Shown here in pieces: positions 38,220 through 47,344 of a DNA stretch of 64,000 nt (positions are counted from its first letter, which is position 1; each line of letters opens with the position of its first letter). The DNA comes from Flavobacteriales bacterium. GTDB lineage: Bacteria > Bacteroidota > Bacteroidia > Flavobacteriales_D > Crocinitomicaceae. The notes under the pieces were generated by a model. The model saw nothing but the letters and a program-made list of their open reading frames with translations, was not told where the DNA came from and searched no databases. A program made the translations under genes and the position numbers. Location: NCBI GenBank assembly GCA_947449575.1, contig CANFRV010000011.1:1-64000 (forward strand), given 5' to 3'.

Positions 38220-38227
38220 TATCTTTG
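38220..38227 (+). promoter_or_regulatory. -7 promoter box of the MsbA-like gene
   Basis: TATCTTTG lies eight bases before the ATG at 38235 and shares the 68-base divergent region with rbfA. The transcript would have a leader of only a few bases. Confidence 0.6.
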
Positions 38228-38234
38228 CATTCAT

Positions 38235-40076
38235 ATGAAAGAGATTTTAGAGATTCACAGGTACGCATTTACCTATAGAATGACCGCTATTTTGGTGATT
38301 GTGTATAATATATTATTTACGATTTTTAATTTAATTTCGTTAGTAATGTTTATCCCCTTTTTTAAAATTATTTTTTTAGATAAGGAAGTTAATCCAATCG
38401 CTTTGATAGAGCCAATTTATAGCGGTGGTTTTGTTGATTTTTTTAAATATGTGGTCAACTACTTCAATTATTTTATGAGTATCACCATTGAAAGAAGTCC
38501 AAAGGATGCTTTACTCTTTATTTGTATCTCAATTTTATCTGCTTTTTTACTAAAAAATATTTTTCGCTATGCGACTGTTTGGCATCAATCAAAATTGCGG
38601 ATGGTCGTTGTAAGAGATATCCGAAATAAACTTTACGAAAAAGCAATGAATTTACCTTTGTCTTATTATTCTGAAGAAAGAAAAGGGGATTTAATGTCTC
38701 GGATGACAACCGATGTAAATGACATTGAAGTAGCAGTAGTAAGTGTATTAGAGTTAATTTACCGAGAACCAATTGCGGTTTTGATAAGCGTCTCTTTTCT
38801 TGTTTATTTAAGTCCACAATTAACTTTAATTTCTTTTATTTTACTTCCGATATCAGCCTTAATCATTTCAAGAATTGGTAAAAGTTTAAAAAAAACAGCA
38901 AAAGAAGGACAAGATCAGATGGGGCATTTAACTTCTGAAATGGAAGAAGGACTAGGAGCAATTCGAGTTATAAAAGCCTTCAATGCTGTGCCACAGATGC
39001 TTTCTTCCTTCAAAAAAACAAATCTAAAACACCAAGAATTAATAACAAAAGCATTCCGAAAGAAAGACCTTTCTTCCCCCTTAAATGAAACGCTTGGAGC
39101 CTTCGTTTTGGTATGTATCGTTTGGTTTGGCGGAAGTATGATTATCGACATGCAGACGGATTTAACCGGAGGGAAATTTATAACATTTATTGTGGTGTTT
39201 TCTCAATTATTAAGACCCATACAAGGAATTGCTTCTTCAATCGGTTTTTTAAACAAAACAAAAGCTTCTCAAGACCGAATCAACGACGTATTGACAACAG
39301 ATGAAAAAATATTTGAAACAGAAAATCCAACTAAATTAAACGAATTATCGACTGAACTTAGGTTCGAAAATGTATCTTTTAAATACAAAGACGATTTTGT
39401 TTTGAAAAATATAAATTTCACAATTCCATGTGGTAAAACCTATGCACTTGTTGGTGAATCTGGAAGTGGAAAATCAACTATTTCGGATTTGTTGCCTCGT
39501 TTTTATGATGTTACAGAAGGGAATATTTACTATGACTCAACAAATATAAGAGATGCATCCATCAATGATCTTCGTTCTCACATAGGAATTGTTTCGCAAG
39601 AATCTATTTTGTTTAATGATACGGCTAAAAACAATATTCTTTTTGGGGCTTTGAATGCAACCGATGAGCAAATTATTGCAGCCGCTAAAATTGCAAATGC
39701 CCATGAATTTATTATGAATTTAGAAAACGGGTATGAAACAAACATTGGAGAAAGAGGAAATAAATTATCGGGAGGGCAAAAGCAAAGAATTAGTATCGCG
39801 CGAGCTGTATTAAAAAACCCTTCGATAATGATCTTAGATGAAGCCACTTCCGCTTTAGATACTGAATCAGAGAAACTAGTGCAAGATGCTTTAGAAAACT
39901 TAATGAAAGAAAGAACATCTCTTGTGATTGCGCATCGTTTAAGTACGATACAAAAAGCCGATCAAATTATTGTTCTCTCAAAAGGAGAAATCAAAGAAAT
40001 GGGAACCCATTCTGAATTACTAGAAAAGAAAGGACTTTACTATAACTTGTGTTCACTGCAGGGAATTAATAACTAA
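38235..40076 (+). CDS. MsbA-like ABC exporter (fused permease and ATPase)
   Basis: The 613-residue half-transporter has six transmembrane helices (about residues 15-330) and a C-terminal nucleotide-binding domain: Walker A GESGSGKST (about 409), Q-loop IVSQES, signature LSGGQKQRISIARA (about 510) and Walker B IMILDEATSALD (about 533). It resembles lipid flippases of the MsbA type or multidrug exporters; its substrate is not shown. I chose ATG 38235 (MKEILEIHRYAF), because the longer reading from 38091 runs through the rbfA gene and lies upstream of the -7 box. Confidence 0.93.
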   Translation: MKEILEIHRYAFTYRMTAILVIVYNILFTIFNLISLVMFIPFFKIIFLDKEVNPIALIEPIYSGGFVDFFKYVVNYFNYFMSITIERSPKDALLFICISILSAFLLKNIFRYATVWHQSKLRMVVVRDIRNKLYEKAMNLPLSYYSEERKGDLMSRMTTDVNDIEVAVVSVLELIYREPIAVLISVSFLVYLSPQLTLISFILLPISALIISRIGKSLKKTAKEGQDQMGHLTSEMEEGLGAIRVIKAFNAVPQMLSSFKKTNLKHQELITKAFRKKDLSSPLNETLGAFVLVCIVWFGGSMIIDMQTDLTGGKFITFIVVFSQLLRPIQGIASSIGFLNKTKASQDRINDVLTTDEKIFETENPTKLNELSTELRFENVSFKYKDDFVLKNINFTIPCGKTYALVGESGSGKSTISDLLPRFYDVTEGNIYYDSTNIRDASINDLRSHIGIVSQESILFNDTAKNNILFGALNATDEQIIAAAKIANAHEFIMNLENGYETNIGERGNKLSGGQKQRISIARAVLKNPSIMILDEATSALDTESEKLVQDALENLMKERTSLVIAHRLSTIQKADQIIVLSKGEIKEMGTHSELLEKKGLYYNLCSLQGINN

Positions 40077-40088
40077 TAATCTTAGGAT

Positions 40089-40820
40089 TTATTTATGATA
40101 GGCTAACAAAGTCTTATTAGATAGTATTCGTTTTTCCACATATTGTTTCGCTCTGTAACAGGATTTATTAAGCGAAAATTCTCTCGATAAAAAAGCTACT
40201 AAAGCACTAGAAAAAATACATCCCGTACCATGTTTCTTCAAACTAGTATTTATCTTAGGATTGAAAGGATATATTTTTTGATTATGATACAAGAAATCTT
40301 TCCCCTTATCTTCAGAATGTCCGCCTTTCAAATACACCGTACAATCAGAATTCTCTGGATTTATTTCTCCAAAAAGAAGCTTGAATTCTGGTAAATTAGG
40401 AGTAATTACAGATATCATTTTTACAATGTCAGCAAAATTACTTTCGAATTTTTTTTCCTCATTCCCCTTCAAGTCATACGTTGGGCACACGATTGGATCC
40501 CAGATAACAACAGGTGATTCAACTCTCAAATGAATCAGTTGTAATATGGCTAAAAGTATCTCTGAGTCTTTTATTAAACCAATTTTGATAAATCGAATGG
40601 GGTAACGTTCAAGTAATTTAATTATTTGATCACTAATAATTTCAAAATCTACCCAATTATAGCTAAAAAACTGATCTTCTGTTTGAATCGTATTACACGT
40701 AATAACACTCAAACCGTGAACATTTAATTGCTCGAAAGTCTTACAATCTGCTATTACTCCTGCACCTCCTGAGGGGTCAAAACCTGCTATTGTTAAACAG
40801 TATGGATGAATTTTTGACAT
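40089..40820 (-). CDS. thiD: Hydroxymethylpyrimidine/phosphomethylpyrimidine kinase
   Basis: The 243-residue ribokinase-like enzyme phosphorylates hydroxymethylpyrimidine in thiamine synthesis. N-terminal GFDPSGGAGVIADCKTF (about residues 13-29), the substrate segment HGLSVITCNTIQTEDQ, and the C-terminal anion-hole and catalytic motif HGTGCIFSSALVAFL (about 197-211, catalytic Cys) are present. The family is usually about 260 residues, so this is slightly short. A TACCTTTG -7 box sits just upstream, and the gene is convergent with the ABC exporter gene. Confidence 0.92.
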   Translation of the reverse strand: MSKIHPYCLTIAGFDPSGGAGVIADCKTFEQLNVHGLSVITCNTIQTEDQFFSYNWVDFEIISDQIIKLLERYPIRFIKIGLIKDSEILLAILQLIHLRVESPVVIWDPIVCPTYDLKGNEEKKFESNFADIVKMISVITPNLPEFKLLFGEINPENSDCTVYLKGGHSEDKGKDFLYHNQKIYPFNPKINTSLKKHGTGCIFSSALVAFLSREFSLNKSCYRAKQYVEKRILSNKTLLAYHK

Positions 40821-40833
40821 TTTTTTCTTTTAT

Positions 40834-40841
40834 CAAAGGTA
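40834..40841 (-). promoter_or_regulatory. -7 promoter box of thiD
   Basis: The minus strand reads TACCTTTG, ending 13 bases before the thiD ATG at 40820. It matches the TAnnTTTG consensus. Confidence 0.6.
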
Positions 40842-40904
40842 GCAAATAGAATTTAGATGTAAAGACGTTCTTCTTTATATCAAGTCATAAGCCTCATAGA
40901 GGCA

Positions 40905-40945
40905 TATAAAAATAAAAATCCCAGCAAACACATGTTTACTGGGAT
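40905..40945 (-). terminator. Rho-independent terminator of the M43 protease gene
   Basis: ATCCCAGCAAAC (40918-40929) and GTTTACTGGGAT (40934-40945) form a 12-bp stem with one mismatch. On the minus strand it is followed by TTTTTATTTTTA. It lies about 50 bases after the protease stop, with a second small hairpin (ACGTTC/GAACGT at 40967-40983) between. Confidence 0.85.
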
Positions 40946-40992
40946 AGATATAATAATTCAGAATTAACGTTCAAAAAGAACGTATTAGAATC

Positions 40993-43203
40993 TTATAATA
41001 CTACTACTTTTTTCACAGAAGAAAATCCTCCAGATTTCACTTCAAGGAAATAACAAGAAGCAGAAAGAGGTTTTCCAATTTCCAATGTATGTTCTACTTT
41101 TGAATTTGTTATCCCAATTTTCTCGCTACATACGACTTTTCCTTGTGCATCTCTTAATATCAGTTCTACCGGATTTTCTCCAGCAAAATAAGATACATTA
41201 ATAGATTGTTGAGAAGAGAGTGGATTTGGATAAATCATCAATTCAAGATCATCAATGTCATTAGAAAAAAGACCTAAAGTTCCCGCTACATTAAAATTAT
41301 CTACATAAAAATTGCTAGATAGATCAGAAGCAGTAAATTCAATTTTAAATCTTACTTCATTGTCAAGACTTGTAGGATTGTAATTAAATGAACAAGTTTT
41401 CCATTGGTCATTGGTTGCTGGAGCAAAGTCTGTATATCCAGCATACCCAGATGTTAATAAGGTAGCTCCGCTTACGAAACCTCCCGGCACGGATACAGTT
41501 GAAGTTCCAGTAATAGATGTTCCAGATACGGGCGACCAAGATTGACCGCAGTTCCTAGAGTAATAAACTTTAAACCCTTCCTTGATATCAGCAGCAACTG
41601 TTGCGTTAGACGCATATGCGAATTTAAAAGAAACAGACACTCCTGTCGTATTTCTAAGGTCAAATGAAGGAGTAATTAAAACACCTTTCGAACCACCTAA
41701 ACGTCTATTATGATACCAATCTGCTGTATAAGGTAATGCTGCATTGATATCTTTAAAGTTGTTTAATTTATAACATTTACTAAGAGAATAACCGTGACCA
41801 TAGTTCAAGCTAAATTTGTTAGATAAGTTTTCAGGATTATCTACTAAAAACCACAACGCATTGTCACTTTCTAAGTTATTTGAATAAGGTCCAGTAAAAT
41901 CAGCCCATAAAGGCGAAACATACACATAGTTTTCTTTTACAACCGAATTTGTTCCATTCGCATTTGTAACAGATAAAGTTACTTTTTTATATCCTGGCGT
42001 ATCATACGTTACACTTTGACTAGCGGTAGTTGATGTCGCAGGAGTTCCTCCTTCAAAAGTCCAAACTCTAGATGCAACTGCAGCTCTCCATGAAACATCA
42101 TGAAAAGTCACACTAGCCCCTTGACAAATAAAACGTCCAGCATCTGGAGCATAAAAATCTGCAACAGGCGTGCATAGTGGCGGAGACAAAGGAGAAACAT
42201 AAGGTGCAACTCCAACTAGTTCATGAACAGAATCAGTTGTTAAATCAGGTCTTTGAGCTTCGCCAACAGCTAAACTTAGCCTCATCAAATCCACCTGATC
42301 TTCGGTAAACATAACAGAGCAATAAGAATAATCCATGTAATTTTGATAATTTTCAGCTGTACCAACATGACTAGTAGCAACAACATCAGGGTCACATATT
42401 TTACTTGCGTTAGCATTAGCAGGACAATAATTATATCCTTTTGTTACAGGAGTATCGAGTAAACCATCATCACCACAAGCAATCATCGGATCGTTATTAT
42501 CACCCCATACATGAGGCAATGCCAAATAATGACCAATTTCATGCGTCAATGCACGTGAAGAATTTTCTGAACTAGGTGACAGTCTGCCAATATAATCATC
42601 TAAAATAATAACCCCATCTACCGTAAAATCTAAACCATCTGAAGGATAAAATGCATAACCAGCAACTCCATTTTTCATGGAAGAAACTACCCAAACATTT
42701 AAGTAACGTGATCTATGCCAACCATTCAATTTTGAATTATCATCACCTTGTGTAGATTCATGGCTGTATATATGTTCAATTCCATTTGTACAATTACCCC
42801 AAGGATCGATTGAAGCTAGTTGAAACTGAATATACGCTTTTCCAATTAATGTATCAAATGCCGAAATAACCTCACTTGTATCAGCATTTTTTGCTAAATA
42901 ATCACGGTTTAATACTTTAATTTGATCATAAACATTTGCATCCGGAATGTTTTCACTTCCATATTGATGGATAATATGAAAAACAATTGGAATTAATAAT
43001 GTATCTGTCGCAGATTTATTCGATTTATTGGTTCTAGAATTGTGTATTAAACGAGCAATATCAGCCTCCATTGAAGGGTTTTGCTTGTATAATTCTCTCA
43101 TTTTTTCAGAAGTGCCACAATTAAAATGTTCACCTTGAGCAAAAGATTCAAAACTAAAAAGTGCCGCTAGAGGCAATATTAAAAAAGTAAATAGTCTATT
43201 CAT
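40993..43203 (-). CDS. Secreted M43 (pappalysin-like) zinc metalloprotease with PKD domain and T9SS type A signal
   Basis: The 736-residue preprotein has a signal peptide (MNRLFTFLILPLAALFSFESFAQ). The catalytic domain (about residues 55-320) has the metzincin zinc motif HEIGHYLALPH near residue 220, with a downstream methionine-turn candidate. A PKD domain (about 340-430, with SVTFHDVSW and YKKVTLSVTNANG), a MAM/jellyroll-like part (about 450-650) and a C-terminal type A sorting domain (about 660-736, with LMIYPNPLSSQQSINVSYF) follow. The protein should leave the cell by the type IX secretion system and act as an extracellular protease. I start at ATG 43203, which gives a clean signal peptide. 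Confidence 0.94.
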   Translation of the reverse strand: MNRLFTFLILPLAALFSFESFAQGEHFNCGTSEKMRELYKQNPSMEADIARLIHNSRTNKSNKSATDTLLIPIVFHIIHQYGSENIPDANVYDQIKVLNRDYLAKNADTSEVISAFDTLIGKAYIQFQLASIDPWGNCTNGIEHIYSHESTQGDDNSKLNGWHRSRYLNVWVVSSMKNGVAGYAFYPSDGLDFTVDGVIILDDYIGRLSPSSENSSRALTHEIGHYLALPHVWGDNNDPMIACGDDGLLDTPVTKGYNYCPANANASKICDPDVVATSHVGTAENYQNYMDYSYCSVMFTEDQVDLMRLSLAVGEAQRPDLTTDSVHELVGVAPYVSPLSPPLCTPVADFYAPDAGRFICQGASVTFHDVSWRAAVASRVWTFEGGTPATSTTASQSVTYDTPGYKKVTLSVTNANGTNSVVKENYVYVSPLWADFTGPYSNNLESDNALWFLVDNPENLSNKFSLNYGHGYSLSKCYKLNNFKDINAALPYTADWYHNRRLGGSKGVLITPSFDLRNTTGVSVSFKFAYASNATVAADIKEGFKVYYSRNCGQSWSPVSGTSITGTSTVSVPGGFVSGATLLTSGYAGYTDFAPATNDQWKTCSFNYNPTSLDNEVRFKIEFTASDLSSNFYVDNFNVAGTLGLFSNDIDDLELMIYPNPLSSQQSINVSYFAGENPVELILRDAQGKVVCSEKIGITNSKVEHTLEIGKPLSASCYFLEVKSGGFSSVKKVVVL

Positions 43204-43429
43204 AATAGTTTTAACAATTAAATATAATATCAAAGAGTAAAAATAAACACAATATTTGTTAAATCAAACAATTTTAGGAAAAGTAATTGACAATAATTAC
43301 AATTTAAAGATTATTCATTCGAAAACTAGCTAAATTTCAAAGTGATTAATTGAATTATCTACCTGAAAAACAAATTTATAACACAAGATAAACCTATACG
43401 ATTTTATAAAAAACAATCGATATTATTTT

Positions 43430-44179
43430 TTAATCTTTCCCTTTATTATCAGAAATAAATGCTTTAATATCTAATAAAAAATCAATATTTTCTTCAATAT
43501 GATTCCCGATAACAATCACATTCGCACCAGCACGTTTATATTCATTTATCTGACCAATAGAACGTATTCCACCACCGACAATTATTGGAACCCGTAGAAC
43601 AACAGTATCCCTTATCATTTCAACTGGCACTGAATTCTTTGCGCCACTTCCTGCATCAAAATAAATTATTTTTTTTCCTTGAAGCACTCCTGCAATCGCT
43701 GTGTTTTTAGCGATACTAATTTGCTCTCGAGGGATTGGAGTAGTTTGACTTACATACGCGACCGTAGATTGGGTTCCTCCGTCAATTAATATATATCCCG
43801 TTGAAATAACTTCAAGATCCATTGCAAAAATTTCACTCGCCGAACGCACATGATGACCTATCAAAAAATCAGGGTTTCTGCCTGAAAGTAAACTTAGATA
43901 AAGCAAAGCGTCTGCTTTTTCAGAAACTTGATGAGATCCTCCTGGAAAAATAACAATGGGAAGCGTTGTGTTTAATTTCAAAAAATGAATCGTCGCTTCA
44001 AATTCACCTTTTGTAACGGTACTTCCTCCAATAAAAAAATAATCTATTTTCGCAAATTCAGCTTTCTTAATTAACGCTAATAACTCAGCCCCGTTATCGC
44101 ATTTTTCAGGATCAATCAAAATAGCGATCTGTCCTTTTTTAGATGCAATTGTATTAAAAAGTGTATGATAATTTTTCAC
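43430..44179 (-). CDS. pcrB: Geranylgeranylglyceryl/heptaprenylglyceryl phosphate synthase (PcrB/GGGPS family)
   Basis: The 249-residue TIM-barrel prenyltransferase joins a polyprenyl diphosphate to sn-glycerol 1-phosphate. Typical blocks are ILIDPEKCD near residue 20, YFFIGGSTVTKGEFE near residue 46, IVIFPGGSHQVSEKADALLYLSLLSGRNPD near residues 75-104, LIDGGTQSTV near residue 132, and GGGIRSIGQINEYKRAGANVIVIGN near the C-terminus. Such bacterial members are a known trait of Bacteroidota; the lipid product in vivo is not defined here. Its start overlaps the PPTase stop by 26 bases. Confidence 0.93.
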   Translation of the reverse strand: MKNYHTLFNTIASKKGQIAILIDPEKCDNGAELLALIKKAEFAKIDYFFIGGSTVTKGEFEATIHFLKLNTTLPIVIFPGGSHQVSEKADALLYLSLLSGRNPDFLIGHHVRSASEIFAMDLEVISTGYILIDGGTQSTVAYVSQTTPIPREQISIAKNTAIAGVLQGKKIIYFDAGSGAKNSVPVEMIRDTVVLRVPIIVGGGIRSIGQINEYKRAGANVIVIGNHIEENIDFLLDIKAFISDNKGKD

Positions 44180-44792
44180 AAGCCTTTGTATTAATGGAAA
44201 TAATTCTATTATCTAGTTCAAAGATATTTAATTCGGTTGAAAACGAGTTATTTTCATTTTGATAAATACCGTTCCATTCTTCCTCAGTCACTTTCGCTAC
44301 TTCTAATTGTGTCCGGAAATTTATCCCTTTTGTCCCAGAAATTTTATACAAGGATTCCTTTCCAGACCAAACTTTTGTTAATTCCATCAGAGAATTACAA
44401 TCCAATTTTTCTGTTTCCCCGATAGAAAGAAATTTATGCTTAATCTTATCAATTTTATCGCTAATTGGCTCGATATCTAAACCAATTTTAAAATCTATGC
44501 AGGTGGCAATTCCAACAATGTTTTTTGAGTGACTTATAGAAATGAACCCTTCCCCTTCGATAAAGGGAGCGCCAATTTTATCATAATGAATATGCTGAAA
44601 ACCAAAAATTTCATGTCTTAACATTCGAGTCGCAACAAACTCTCGTTTTCTTTGAATGTTTGAAAAAGAAAAGAATCGTTCTGTTTCTATATTTGTCAAC
44701 TGATGTAAAAACTGGGAGGGATCAAAATCCGAGAAGTTCATTAAATGAACAGCTACCGGACCAAAATTATATTCATTACGTTGAAAAATCAC
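44154..44792 (-). CDS. 4'-phosphopantetheinyl transferase superfamily protein
   Basis: The 212-residue Sfp-like enzyme transfers phosphopantetheine from CoA to carrier proteins. Its motifs are FISISHSKNIVGIA near residue 81 (P1 and part of the CoA site), GLDIEP near residue 103 (metal-binding aspartate and glutamate), and KVWSGKESLYKISG near residue 142 (P3, WxxKEA-type). It overlaps the start of pcrB by 26 bases, implying one transcript. No polyketide or peptide synthetase is in the window, so fatty-acid ACP is a likely client. Confidence 0.88.
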   Translation of the reverse strand: MIFQRNEYNFGPVAVHLMNFSDFDPSQFLHQLTNIETERFFSFSNIQRKREFVATRMLRHEIFGFQHIHYDKIGAPFIEGEGFISISHSKNIVGIATCIDFKIGLDIEPISDKIDKIKHKFLSIGETEKLDCNSLMELTKVWSGKESLYKISGTKGINFRTQLEVAKVTEEEWNGIYQNENNSFSTELNIFELDNRIISINTKACEKLSYTF

Positions 44793-44907
44793 GAGGTAAA
44801 TTTAAGACAAAAAAATGTGAAAAAAAGAATTTTATTTATTTCCAATAAAAATGTTAAATACGTAAAATTTATTAATTTTACGCACGTTAAAAGAAAACTA
44901 AAAAAGA

Positions 44908-45648
44908 ATGAAAATACTTGTATGTATCAGTAAATCGCCAGACACTACTTCAAAAATTGCTTTCACAGACAGCAGTACTAAATTTGATGAAAATGGTGTT
45001 CAATATATTGTAAATCCCTATGACGAATGGTATGCACTTGTTCGTGCATTAGAATTAAAGGAAACAATTGGCGGGAATGTGACAATTATCACTGTTGGAA
45101 CTGCGGCGGATGATTCTGTCATTCGCAAGGCATTAGCTATCGGTGCGGATGATGCTGTTCGAATTGACGCTGATGCCACAGATGCTTATTTTACTGCATC
45201 TCAAATTGCTTCCTATGCAAAAGCAAATGGATTTGACTTAATCTTGACAGGTAAAGAAACGATTAATTACAATGGTTCGCAAGTAGCAGGAATGATTGCT
45301 GAAGAATTAGATTTACCATTTGTTTCATTGGCTACAAAATTAGATATTAGTGGGACAAAACTAACGTTAGAAAAAGAAATCGTTGGTGGTGTTCAAGTAG
45401 TAGAAGTAGAACTTCCAGTTGTGATTTCATGTGCAAAAGGAATGGCCGAACAACGGATTCCAAATATGCGAGGGATTATGGCAGCAAGAACGAAACCTTT
45501 AACAATTATTGCTCCAATTGAAGTAACACCTTTAACCGCTTTTGTGTCTTACACAATGCCAGCGCCAAAAACGGCTTGTAAAATGATTGATCCAAATAAT
45601 ATGGATGAATTAGTAGCCTTATTGCACAACGAAGCGAAAGTCATTTAA
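44908..45648 (+). CDS. etfB: Electron transfer flavoprotein beta subunit
   Basis: The 246-residue protein binds AMP in the ETF heterodimer, which takes electrons from acyl-CoA dehydrogenases. The N-terminal KILVCISKSPDTTSKI and NPYDEWYALVRALELKE and the beta-subunit signature around residues 160-190 (with EVELPVVISCAKGMAEQRIPNMRGIMAA) fit the family. It is followed by etfA after 17 bases in the usual order. No acyl-CoA dehydrogenase is nearby. Confidence 0.96.
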   Translation: MKILVCISKSPDTTSKIAFTDSSTKFDENGVQYIVNPYDEWYALVRALELKETIGGNVTIITVGTAADDSVIRKALAIGADDAVRIDADATDAYFTASQIASYAKANGFDLILTGKETINYNGSQVAGMIAEELDLPFVSLATKLDISGTKLTLEKEIVGGVQVVEVELPVVISCAKGMAEQRIPNMRGIMAARTKPLTIIAPIEVTPLTAFVSYTMPAPKTACKMIDPNNMDELVALLHNEAKVI

Positions 45649-45665
45649 TCTTAAAATAATTAGAA

Positions 45666-46616
45666 ATGTCTACAATAGTATATATAACAAGTAGCAATGG
45701 TCTTGGGAAAAGTGCTTTCGAAGCTGTTACCTATGCCAAAAAATTAGGAAGTGATGTAACGGTCGTTACCACTGGATCTTCAGATTCTACTACCTTAGCG
45801 ATGCTTGGAGAATGGGGAGCTAGTAAAGTCCTGGTTGATAGATCTGTGAATTCAGATGATACACAACAAATAACTCGTATAATCGCTACTGCAGTTGAAC
45901 AAACGGGAGCTGATACAGTTGTTTTCTCTCACGATTTAATTGCAAAATCAATCGCACCAAGACTTTCTGTCCGTTTAAAAGCTGGATTAGTTTCAGGAGC
46001 AACGAGTTTACCAACCAATGATGGTGGTTTTACCTGTTCTGTAAATGTATTCTCAGGCAAAGCATTTGGAAATGTAAATGTGAAAACGGCAAAAAAAATA
46101 ATTTCATTATTACCAAATAGTATTCAACCAGAAGCTATCGGTTCTGCTTGTGCAGTGGAAGAATTTAATGGTGGCGCTGGAGAAACGAGAATGAAAGTTC
46201 TATCTACAAAAAAACCAGAAGGTGAAATTCCTTTAACAGAAGCTGAGAGAGTTGTTTCAGCAGGCCGAGGACTTAAAGCACCTGAGAATTGGGGGATAGT
46301 TGAAGACTTAGCAAAAGAACTAGGAGCTGCAACGGCATGTTCTCGTCCAGTTGCTGATATTGGTTGGAGACCTCATCATGAACATGTGGGTCAAACAGGT
46401 TTTGCTATTCGACCTAATTTATATATTGCCGCTGGGATTTCGGGCGCAATACAGCACCTAGCAGGTGTCAATGGATCAAAAGTTATTGTTGCGATTAATA
46501 CAGATGCAGAAGCTCCCTTTTTTAAAGCAGCTGATTACGGAGTATTAGGTGACGTTTTTGAAGTTCTTCCACGATTAACGGAAGCTTTGAAAAAATTCCA
46601 TGCTACAAACAACTGA
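45666..46616 (+). CDS. etfA: Electron transfer flavoprotein alpha subunit
   Basis: The 316-residue partner of EtfB carries the FAD site in its C-terminal domain (about residues 190-316), with SAGRGLKAPENW near residue 199, ACSRPVADIGWRP near residue 222, VGQTGFAIRPNLYIAAGISGA near residue 241 and INTDAEAPFFKAADYGVLGD near residue 280. The N-terminal domain (about 1-185) is a nucleotide-binding fold. Gene order etfB-etfA and a strong terminator at 46658 define the operon. Confidence 0.97.
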   Translation: MSTIVYITSSNGLGKSAFEAVTYAKKLGSDVTVVTTGSSDSTTLAMLGEWGASKVLVDRSVNSDDTQQITRIIATAVEQTGADTVVFSHDLIAKSIAPRLSVRLKAGLVSGATSLPTNDGGFTCSVNVFSGKAFGNVNVKTAKKIISLLPNSIQPEAIGSACAVEEFNGGAGETRMKVLSTKKPEGEIPLTEAERVVSAGRGLKAPENWGIVEDLAKELGAATACSRPVADIGWRPHHEHVGQTGFAIRPNLYIAAGISGAIQHLAGVNGSKVIVAINTDAEAPFFKAADYGVLGDVFEVLPRLTEALKKFHATNN

Positions 46617-46657
46617 TTCTAGCAAAAAAATATTATTTTTACAAAGAAACAAACTTA

Positions 46658-46696
46658 CAACTAAGGAAGCGAATCGCTTCCTTAGTTGTTTTATTT
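46658..46696 (+). terminator. Rho-independent terminator of etfBA
   Basis: A 14-15 bp stem (CAACTAAGGAAGCGA from 46658 and its complement ending at 46688) with a tiny loop, followed by TTTTATTT. It is the strongest hairpin by length in the window. Confidence 0.92.
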
Positions 46697-46721
46697 AATA
46701 TCTCAACGCGTTAACAAGGGC

Positions 46722-47312
46722 ATGGAGAAAGTAAAATTAGAAATTATAGGGCTGTCATACAGCCAAACACAATCAGGAGCTTACGCACTTGTATTATCTG
46801 AAGCTGGAGGAAAACGTCGTTTACCGATTATTATTGGAGGGTTTGAAGCGCAAGCTATTGCTATTGAATTAGAAAAAATGACTCCTACTCGCCCATTAAC
46901 GCACGATTTATTTAAAAGTTTTGCCGTTGCTTTCTCCATCGAAGTCAAAGAAGTAATTATCTACAATTTAGTAGAAGGGATATTTTACTCGAAGCTAATA
47001 TGCGAAAGAGAAGGTCAGATTACTGAAATTGATGCCAGAACGTCTGATGCCATAGCTATTGGAGTTCGTTTTAATTGTCCAGTTTTTACGTTCGAGAATA
47101 TTTTAGCAAGCGCTGGAATTTTATTGGATGAAAATGCAATTGAAAATGATTTCAATTTTGGGGATGAAACAGAAGAGGAAGAAGTAGAAGAAGAAACCGC
47201 TGAAAATATAACCATAGAAGAGCTTGAGAATCAATTGAAAACAGCGCTAGAAAACGAAGAATATGAATTAGCATCTAAACTAAGAGATCAAATAAATAAA
47301 AGGACTTCTTAA
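46722..47312 (+). CDS. Bifunctional nuclease domain (BFN/DUF151) protein with C-terminal UVR motif
   Basis: The protein (196 residues from ATG 46722) has an N-terminal BFN/DUF151 domain (about residues 1-130, with LPIIIGGFEAQAIAIELE and DARTSDAIAIGVRFNCPVF), an acidic linker (about 142-160) and a UVR motif (about 163-194, IEELENQLKTALENEEYELA), a helical hairpin like that through which UvrB contacts UvrC. BFN-UVR fusions are found in Bacteroidota. The reading from 46686 would start in the terminator of etfA, so I reject it. Nuclease activity is inferred from family members. Confidence 0.88.
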   Translation: MEKVKLEIIGLSYSQTQSGAYALVLSEAGGKRRLPIIIGGFEAQAIAIELEKMTPTRPLTHDLFKSFAVAFSIEVKEVIIYNLVEGIFYSKLICEREGQITEIDARTSDAIAIGVRFNCPVFTFENILASAGILLDENAIENDFNFGDETEEEEVEEETAENITIEELENQLKTALENEEYELASKLRDQINKRTS

Positions 47313-47344
47313 GATTAGATTTAAACATTAATTATACTACTACT

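Noticed and set aside
38091-38234. N-terminal extension of the MsbA-like protein
   Set aside because: The extension runs antisense through the rbfA gene and lies upstream of the -7 box at 38220-38227. ATG 38235 matches the family start.
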